A stretch of 64,000 nt of DNA. Origin: Streptomyces sp. AM 4-1-1. Lineage in GTDB: Bacteria > Actinomycetota > Actinomycetes > Streptomycetales > Streptomycetaceae. The DNA lies in NCBI RefSeq assembly GCF_029167625.1, contig NZ_CP119145.1:2666001-2730000 (forward strand). The letters are read 5' to 3'. The position numbers and the translations under genes were made by a program. Below the pieces are notes generated by a model. It had not been told where the DNA came from. It did no database searches and saw only the letters and a list, made by a program, of their open reading frames with translations. Numbering within the stretch: position 1 is the first letter of the stretch; each line of letters begins with the position of its first letter. Positions 58,569-64,000 of this stretch are shown here, piece after piece.

Positions 58569-59471
58569 CTACATCTCCTCGGTGACGTATGTACGGAGCC
58601 AGGACCGGAAGTCCGGACCCAGGTCCTCACGTTCGCACGCGAGTCTGACAATGGCACGGAGGTAGTCGCTCCGGTCGCCGGTGTCATACCGACGGCCCTT
58701 GAAGACGACGCCGTGCACCGGGCCGCCGAGCTTCTCGTCCTGGGCGAGGAGCTGGAGGGCGTCGGTGAGCTGGATCTCGCCGCCACGGCCCGGTTCGGTC
58801 CTGCGCAGTATGTCGAAGACCGCGGGGTCGAGGACGTAACGGCCGATGACGGCGAGGTTGCTGGGCGCCTCGGACGGCTCGGGCTTCTCGACCAGTCCGG
58901 TGACCCGTACGACATCACCCTCGGGGCTGGTTTCGACGGCGGCGCAGCCGTACAGATGGACCTGCGACGGGTCCACCTCCATCAGCGCGACGACACTGCC
59001 GCCCTCGCGTTCCTGGATGTCGACCATCCGGGCGAGCAGCGGGTCGCGCGGGTCGATCAGGTCGTCGCCGAGGAGCACCGCGAAGGGCTGGTCGCCGACG
59101 TGCGGGGCGGCGCACAGCACGGCGTGGCCGAGACCGCGCGGGTCGCCCTGGCGAACGTAGTGGATGGTCGCCAGGTCACTGGATTCCTGGACCCGGGCGA
59201 GGCGTTCGGCGTCCCCCTTGCGCGTGAGCGCGGTCTCCAGCTCGTAGTTGCGGTCGAAGTGGTCCTCAAGCGGCCGCTTGTTGCGTCCCGTGATCATCAG
59301 GATGTCCGACAGACCAGCTCCCACGGCCTCCTCGACGACATACTGGATCGCGGGCTTGTCGACGACGGGAAGCATCTCTTTCGGAGTGGCCTTGGTGGCC
59401 GGCAGGAAGCGGGTGCCGAGCCCTGCTGCCGGAATGACGGCCTTGCTGATCCGTGGGGGCGACTTAGTCAT
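58569..59471 (-). CDS. galU: UTP-glucose-1-phosphate uridylyltransferase
   Basis: 300 residues. Makes UDP-glucose for cell-envelope sugars and for the Leloir cycle encoded at 1257-4524. The N-terminal nucleotide loop AVIPAAGLGTRFLPATKATP and PKEMLPVVDKPAIQYVVEEA are diagnostic; FAVLLGDDLID and LVEKPEPSEAPSNLAVIGRY follow. ATG 59471 lies seven bases after TATGGT with no ribosome site, so a leaderless message is predicted. First gene of galU-moeA. Confidence 0.95.
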   Translation of the reverse strand: MTKSPPRISKAVIPAAGLGTRFLPATKATPKEMLPVVDKPAIQYVVEEAVGAGLSDILMITGRNKRPLEDHFDRNYELETALTRKGDAERLARVQESSDLATIHYVRQGDPRGLGHAVLCAAPHVGDQPFAVLLGDDLIDPRDPLLARMVDIQEREGGSVVALMEVDPSQVHLYGCAAVETSPEGDVVRVTGLVEKPEPSEAPSNLAVIGRYVLDPAVFDILRRTEPGRGGEIQLTDALQLLAQDEKLGGPVHGVVFKGRRYDTGDRSDYLRAIVRLACEREDLGPDFRSWLRTYVTEEM

Positions 59472-59484
59472 GCGCAGAACCATA
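59472..59484 (-). promoter_or_regulatory. Predicted leaderless promoter -10 of galU
   Basis: TATGGT (59484-59479), seven bases, then ATG. An in-frame ATG inside the hexamer (59483) is a less likely start. Confidence 0.6.
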
Positions 59485-59565
59485 ACCGGTGCCTATGGGA
59501 TGAAGACGAAGCTCCGGTCACCTTTGTACTGATACAAATGAATTCAAGAGATTTGCGAGTGTCCT

Positions 59566-60159
59566 GTGAACACCCACATGTCCCGAAAGAACACCCTGCG
59601 CGGTGAACTGCTCGCCGCACGGCGCCTCCTGACCAGGGAAGACGTGGCAGAGGCCGCGACGGTTCTGGCCCGTGAGGCGCTGCGACTGCCGGAGCTGGCC
59701 GGTGCGTCGACCGTCGCCGCGTATGTGTCGGTGGGGAGCGAACCGGGGACCCGCGCGCTGCTGGACGCCCTGCGCGCGCGGGGCGTACGCGTGCTGCTGC
59801 CGGTGCTGTTGCCGGACAACGACCTGGACTGGGCGCTGTACGGGGGCGCTGACCATCTCGTGCCCGCGGCGCGGGGCTTGTCGGAGCCGGACGGGATACG
59901 GCTGGGCCCCGATTCCGTGCTCGACGCGGACGCGGTCCTGCTGCCGGGGCTCGCGGTGGACGGGCGCGGTATGCGGCTGGGCCGCGGCGGCGGTTCGTAC
60001 GACCGGGTGCTGGCCCGGCTGGCGGCCGCCGGCGCGCATCCGGCGCTCGTCGTCCTGCTGTACGACGACGAGGTGGTCGCGCGGGTCCCCGAGGAACCGC
60101 ACGACCACCCCGTGGACGCGGTGGTGACGCCGGCCGGGGCTCGGCGCTTCAGCGTGTGA
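59566..60159 (+). CDS. 5-formyltetrahydrofolate cyclo-ligase
   Basis: 197 residues. Converts 5-formyl-THF to 5,10-methenyl-THF with ATP. The N-terminus KNTLRGELLAARRLLT and the C-terminal ATP loop MRLGRGGGSYDRVLARL are diagnostic; VLLPGLAVDGRG precedes it. The start may be GTG 59566 or ATG 59578, four codons on; neither has a clear ribosome site. TACAAA at 59533-59538 is a possible -10 in an A/T-rich stretch shared with the divergent galU. Confidence 0.92.
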   Translation: MNTHMSRKNTLRGELLAARRLLTREDVAEAATVLAREALRLPELAGASTVAAYVSVGSEPGTRALLDALRARGVRVLLPVLLPDNDLDWALYGGADHLVPAARGLSEPDGIRLGPDSVLDADAVLLPGLAVDGRGMRLGRGGGSYDRVLARLAAAGAHPALVVLLYDDEVVARVPEEPHDHPVDAVVTPAGARRFSV

Positions 60160-60181
60160 GCGGCGGACCGGCCGCGGGACC

Positions 60182-60245
60182 GGCCCCGGAGGGCGGGTCC
60201 CGCGGGTCCCGGAGGCCGGGCCCCGGGCGGGTCCCGGCCGGGGCC
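60182..60245. terminator. Possible structured terminator
   Basis: GGCCCCGG (60182-60189) and CCGGGGCC (60238-60245) can pair around a GC-rich, self-pairing interior, between the convergent cyclo-ligase and acylase genes. Weak because almost any sequence here is GC-rich. Confidence 0.35.
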
Positions 60246-60252
60246 GCCGGTT

Positions 60253-63000
60253 CTACGGTGTGAGGGTCAGCGTGTCCTTGGTGGACCGGCCCACCGCGTT
60301 CGTACCGAAGGACCAGTCGAGCAGTTCGCCGTTGGCCCACTTGTCCGTCTGGTCGGTGTAGTGGGCGTTGAACGCGTGCCCGGATGCCCCGGTGAGGTTG
60401 ATCCAGCGGGACTTGTCCCAGTCCCCCACGTTGACGACCATGCGCATCGACGGGACCCAGACGACGTCGTAACCGCCCGCCGCGTTCCAGCCGGTGGCGT
60501 TGACGGCGGCCTCGCCGCCTCCGAGGTTCCACGGGCCCCGGTTGAGGACCCGCTGAAGGAGGCCGGGGCCCTCGGTGCCGAGGGTCTGGTTCTTCAGGGT
60601 CAGCTGGTGCAGCCGTCCCCAGCTCCAGGTGGTGATGTCCTTGCCGAGCTTGGCGGTCAGCTCCCAGCGGGCGTCCTCCATGGCGCGGGCGAAGAGCTGG
60701 TCGCGGGTGGTGGTCTCGGGGTCCCTGCGGGTCCTCGGCGACTTCCACCAGTCGCTCTGCTCGTCCTCCATGAGGTTGGCGACCACCTGGTACCAGCGGT
60801 CCCCGCCGTCCGGCTGGGCCGAGTCGGCGTCACGCTGACCGCACTCGCGCACCAGCTTGTTCTGCTCGTCCACCGGACCCGAGCCCTTGGCGCGCGGGAC
60901 CGTCAGGCACTCGCCCTCGACCCGCAGTTCCTTGGGCAGCTTGTTGCCGAACGACAGCTTCAGGATGTTGCGCCAGACCGCGTTGAAGTAGGCGGCGGCG
61001 GCCGAGTCGGACTCCTGGGTGTAGTCCCAGCCCTCCAGCAGCTTCTGCGCCTCGCGGACACTCTTGTCGGAGATGCTGATCTCCTTCAGCTTGGGCACCA
61101 GCAGCGCGGCGATCGTGCTGTTGTTGTCCATCTGCATCTTCTGCATGTCGTCGGTCGAGATCTTCCCGTCGCCCTTGATCTTCGACTCGATGAGGTCGTT
61201 GATCCGCTGGCTGCGGGTGCCGTAGCCCCAGTCCTTGGTGAGGAGCGGGGCGTACGTCTCCTCGTCGATGACGGCCTGGTTGGCGGTGACGATGTAGCCG
61301 CGCTTCGGGTTGTACTCGTACGGCAGGGTGTCGAACGGGATCGGCTTGTCCTTCCAGCCGTACTCCGAACTCCAGCCGGGGCTCGGCAGGGTGCCGTCGC
61401 CCTTCTTGCGCACCGGGATCTTGCCGGGGGCCTGGTAGCCGATGTTGCCCTTGGTGTCCGCGTAGACGATGTTCTGCGAGGGGACCTCGAAGTGCTGGGC
61501 GGCCGCCCGGAAGGACGTGAAGTCCTTGGCGCGGTTCAGCTCGAAGACGGCGTCCATGGTCTTGCCCGGGTCGAGCGCGGTCCACTTCAGCGCGACCCCG
61601 TAGCCGTCGGCGCGGTCGGGGGCGGAGTTGGTGACGGGCGCCTTCTGGCCGACCTTCTCCAGCTCGTCGCTGCGGTCGGAGACCAGCGGACCGTTGTTCG
61701 TCTCGCGCACGGTGATGTCACGGCTCTTGCCACCGGCGACCTTGATGGTCTCGTGACGGACGGTGAACTCCTTGACCTTGCCGTCGTACAGATAGCCGTC
61801 CGGGGAGACCTTCTCCAGGAAGAGGTCCGTCACATCGGCGCCGAGATTGGTGAAGCCCCAGGCGATGTCCTGGTTGTGGCCGATGATCACACCGGGCATT
61901 CCGGAGAAGGTGTAGCCGGCGGTGTCGTACTTGCAGGTGTCCGAGAGCGCGCGGCAGTGCAGCCCCATCTGGTACCAGAGCGAGGGCAGCTGCGGCGCCA
62001 GGTGCGGGTCGTTGGCGAGCAGCGGCTTGCCGGTCGTCGTGTGCTGCCCGGAGACCACCCAGGAGTTCGAGCCGATGCCGTTGCCGTTGGGGCCGAGCAG
62101 TGCGGGGATCTCGTCGAGGGTGTCGGACAGCGCACCGAGCTGGGACTGGAGGCCCTCGGTGGCGTCCGACGAGATGTCCGCGCCGGTGCCGCCCTCCGTG
62201 GACGCCTCGGCCTCGGGATCGAACTTGCCGGTCTCCGGGGAGATCGCCCCCTCGGCGACGATCGGCTTGTGGTCCTTCGGGTAGGCCGGGTAGAGGTCCT
62301 TGATCTGCTTCTCGTCGAGCCTGCTGGTCATCAGCGAGCGGTCGATCTCGTCCTGCATGTTGCCGCGCAGGTCCCAGGCCATCGCCTTCAGCCAGGCGAC
62401 CGAGTCGACCGGGGACCACTCGGCGGGCTTGTAGTCGTTGGTGAACCCGAGGGCGGCGTACTCGACGGAGATGTCCTTGCCGTCGCGCCCCTTGAGATAG
62501 GCGTTCACTCCGTCCGCGTACGCCTGGAGGTTCTTCTTGGTCTCCTCGGTCAGGACGGTGTCGTACTCCTGCTGCGCCACCCGTCGCCAGCCCATCGTGC
62601 GCAGGAAGGCGTCGGTCTTGACCTGTCCCGAGCCGAACATCTCGGAGAGCCGGCCCGCCGTCATGTGCCGACGGACGTCCATCTCCCAGAAGCGGTCCTG
62701 CGCCTGCACGAAGCCCTGGGCGCGGAAGAGGTCGGCGTCGGAGTCCGCGTAGATCTGCGGAACGCCGTAACCGTCGCGTTTGACATCGACGTTCTTGGAG
62801 AGACCGGCGACCTTGATCGAGCCGGTCGTCTGCGGGTACGAGGCCCGGACGGTGCTCACGGACCAGTACGAGCCGTATCCGACACCCCCGACGAGCGCCA
62901 GCACCAGGACGATCACGATCAGGCGGGCACGTCGCCCCTTCTTCTTACCGGACTTCTTCTCACCGGAAGAGCCGGAAGAGGCGGTTTTGTTGGCGGGCAT
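60253..63000 (-). CDS. Penicillin acylase-family Ntn hydrolase
   Basis: 915 residues. Lys-rich cytoplasmic start, one membrane helix at about 26-48, then an extracellular alpha region (VDVKRDGYGVPQIYADSDAD, GFVQAQDRFWEMDVRRH). An acidic spacer follows, then the autoproteolysis site NGNGIGSNSWVVSGQ with the nucleophile Ser at about 311, which becomes the N-terminus of the beta chain. The conserved NDPHLAPQLPSLWYQM follows. Such enzymes cleave amides including beta-lactam side chains and acyl-homoserine lactones; the natural substrate is unknown. ATG 63000 has GGACAG upstream. Confidence 0.93.
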   Translation of the reverse strand: MPANKTASSGSSGEKKSGKKKGRRARLIVIVLVLALVGGVGYGSYWSVSTVRASYPQTTGSIKVAGLSKNVDVKRDGYGVPQIYADSDADLFRAQGFVQAQDRFWEMDVRRHMTAGRLSEMFGSGQVKTDAFLRTMGWRRVAQQEYDTVLTEETKKNLQAYADGVNAYLKGRDGKDISVEYAALGFTNDYKPAEWSPVDSVAWLKAMAWDLRGNMQDEIDRSLMTSRLDEKQIKDLYPAYPKDHKPIVAEGAISPETGKFDPEAEASTEGGTGADISSDATEGLQSQLGALSDTLDEIPALLGPNGNGIGSNSWVVSGQHTTTGKPLLANDPHLAPQLPSLWYQMGLHCRALSDTCKYDTAGYTFSGMPGVIIGHNQDIAWGFTNLGADVTDLFLEKVSPDGYLYDGKVKEFTVRHETIKVAGGKSRDITVRETNNGPLVSDRSDELEKVGQKAPVTNSAPDRADGYGVALKWTALDPGKTMDAVFELNRAKDFTSFRAAAQHFEVPSQNIVYADTKGNIGYQAPGKIPVRKKGDGTLPSPGWSSEYGWKDKPIPFDTLPYEYNPKRGYIVTANQAVIDEETYAPLLTKDWGYGTRSQRINDLIESKIKGDGKISTDDMQKMQMDNNSTIAALLVPKLKEISISDKSVREAQKLLEGWDYTQESDSAAAAYFNAVWRNILKLSFGNKLPKELRVEGECLTVPRAKGSGPVDEQNKLVRECGQRDADSAQPDGGDRWYQVVANLMEDEQSDWWKSPRTRRDPETTTRDQLFARAMEDARWELTAKLGKDITTWSWGRLHQLTLKNQTLGTEGPGLLQRVLNRGPWNLGGGEAAVNATGWNAAGGYDVVWVPSMRMVVNVGDWDKSRWINLTGASGHAFNAHYTDQTDKWANGELLDWSFGTNAVGRSTKDTLTLTP

Positions 63001-63224
63001 CGCTGTCCTTCGAGGGGCAGGGTGGTCCTGAAAGTGCTGGAGCAACCATAGGCGCAGCGCGGAGACCACTCGGACGCGGTATGCGGATGCGGCCATTTGC
63101 GTAAGCGGCGCATCACCGTACGAACATCAGAACGCGTCAAGAAAGCGTTAAAGATTAGGTAAGGTAACGAAGTACCGGCCACCGGAGGACGATCCGGCAG
63201 GCGTACGCAGGGAAGGAACGGCCA
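63001..63224. other. Divergent intergenic region
   Basis: 224 bases between the acylase and antiporter genes. 63135-63175 is A/T-rich with TTAAAGATTAGGTAAGGTAA, a likely promoter zone; no clear hexamer pair could be fixed. GGAAGGA at 63211-63217 is the antiporter ribosome site. Confidence 0.5.
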
Positions 63225-64000
63225 CTGACTGTCCACGCGCTCAACGAACTCCTGCTCGTCTGCTCACTCGTCCTGCTCGTCGCCGTCGCGGCGGTACGCA
63301 TCTCGTCCCGCAGCGGGCTTCCGAGCCTGCTCCTGTATCTCGGCATCGGGATCGCCATGGGGCAGGACGGCTTCTTCGACGTCAAGTTCGACAACGCCGA
63401 GCTGACCCAGGTCATCGGCTACGCCGCGCTGGTCGTGATCCTGGCCGAGGGCGGCCTGGGCACGAAGTGGAAAGAGGTCAGGCCGGCCCTGCCCGCCGCC
63501 GCGCTGCTGTCGACCGTCGGCGTGGGGATCAGCGTGGGCGTCACCGCGGCCGGGGCGCACTATCTGGTCGGTCTGGAGTGGCGGCAGGCACTGATCATCG
63601 GCGCGGTGGTCTCGTCCACCGACGCGGCCGCGGTCTTCTCCGTGCTGCGCAAGGTGCCGCTGCCGTCCCGGATCACGGGTGTGCTGGAGGCCGAGTCCGG
63701 CTTCAACGACGCACCGGTCGTGATCCTGGTGGTGGCGTTCTCCGCGGTCGGTCCGGTGAGCCACTGGTACGTCCTGGTCGGTGAGATAGCGCTGGAGCTG
63801 GCGATCGGCGCGGCCATCGGCATCGCGGTGGGCTGGCTCGGTTCGTACGCGCTGCGGCATGTGGCACTGCCCGCGTCCGGCCTCTACCCGATCGCGGTCA
63901 TGGCCATCGCGGTGTCGGCCTACGCGGCGGGGGCCATGGCGCACGGCAGCGGTTTCCTCGCCGTCTACCTGGCCGCGATGGCACTCGGCAACGCCAAGCT
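63225..64000 (+). CDS. Potassium/proton antiporter, CPA1 type (cut by window end)
   Basis: The first 258 residues of a multi-helix cation/proton antiporter. It reads TVHALNELLLVCSLVLLVAV, RISSRSGLPSLLLYLGIGIA, then the ion-site helix GAVVSSTDAAAVFSVLRKVP and LEAESGFNDAPVVILVVAFS with Asn-Asp. This is a NhaP/CvrA-like pattern. No ATG or GTG lies at the expected place: GGAAGGA is followed seven bases later by CTG 63225, the probable start. The gene runs off the right edge. Confidence 0.88.
   Translation, partial: MTVHALNELLLVCSLVLLVAVAAVRISSRSGLPSLLLYLGIGIAMGQDGFFDVKFDNAELTQVIGYAALVVILAEGGLGTKWKEVRPALPAAALLSTVGVGISVGVTAAGAHYLVGLEWRQALIIGAVVSSTDAAAVFSVLRKVPLPSRITGVLEAESGFNDAPVVILVVAFSAVGPVSHWYVLVGEIALELAIGAAIGIAVGWLGSYALRHVALPASGLYPIAVMAIAVSAYAAGAMAHGSGFLAVYLAAMALGNAK

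Noticed and set aside
63145..63170. Iron box (DmdR/IdeR site) at TTAGGTAAGGTAA
   Set aside because: Only the left half matches the TTAGGTTAGGCTAACCTAA-type consensus; the right half does not.

Overview
High-GC actinobacterial chromosome, almost certainly Streptomyces. The evidence is the strong G/C third-position bias, GTG starts, many leaderless promoters, an SsgA-family sporulation protein, the septation protein SepX, a protein O-mannosyltransferase and TTA codons confined to accessory genes. The core order (galK-galE-galT, rsmA-ispE, rsmI/pmt, PBP, ssgE/cbiMQO, galU-moeA-sepX) matches my memory of the S. coelicolor chromosome around SCO3136-SCO3190; no search was run.

Layout. 0-12 kb: a LuxR-type regulator, the galTEK operon, a degenerate LuxR-type regulator, two tandem membrane-anchored PQQ-propeller paralogues and an ABC-F ATPase. 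12-19.5 kb: a lipoprotein, ispE-rsmA, tatD, a zinc-ribbon protein, and rsmI divergent from pmt. 19.5-23 kb: cassette A (small MAWDEWE protein, alpha/beta hydrolase with an N-terminal helical domain, lipoprotein), then a penicillin-binding protein. 25-29.4 kb: an accessory island with a type I-E-like CRISPR array without cas genes, a truncated GNAT, an XRE-TPR regulator, small proteins, a frameshifted small gene and a deleted EamA transporter. 29.4-36 kb: a dehydrogenase, SDR plus serine hydrolase, cbiMN-cbiQ-cbiO (cobalt/nickel uptake) and ssgE. 36-43 kb: a TetR-MMPL exporter operon and a tricorn-type protease. 43.7-49.5 kb: a monooxygenase-hydrolase-SDR operon with a divergent MerR regulator, exodeoxyribonuclease III and a GNAT. 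49.5-54 kb: a decayed acyltransferase, then cassette B, a diverged second copy of cassette A, then a terminator and tRNA-Ala. 54-64 kb: sepX, a RimJ-like GNAT, mog, moaC, moeA, galU, then 5-formyl-THF cyclo-ligase, a penicillin acylase-family protein and a truncated cation/proton antiporter.

The best candidate for a poorly described system is the duplicated three-gene cassette (20094-23061 and 50958-53777). Each copy encodes a small WXG100-like protein, a 609-residue protein joining a helical N-terminal domain to an alpha/beta hydrolase with a GHSYG nucleophile elbow, and a lipoprotein. The copies share order, strand and hydrolase length but differ clearly in sequence. Copy B has lower GC, a TTA codon and a 26-bp inverted repeat upstream. 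A secreted hydrolase with a partner and a surface lipoprotein is a reasonable but untested reading.

A second cross-window pattern is a TAnnnT hexamer 6 or 7 bases before an ATG or GTG with no Shine-Dalgarno sequence. It occurs at eight genes (rsmA, tatD, pmt, merR, exoA, a GNAT, galU, sepX) and predicts leaderless transcripts.
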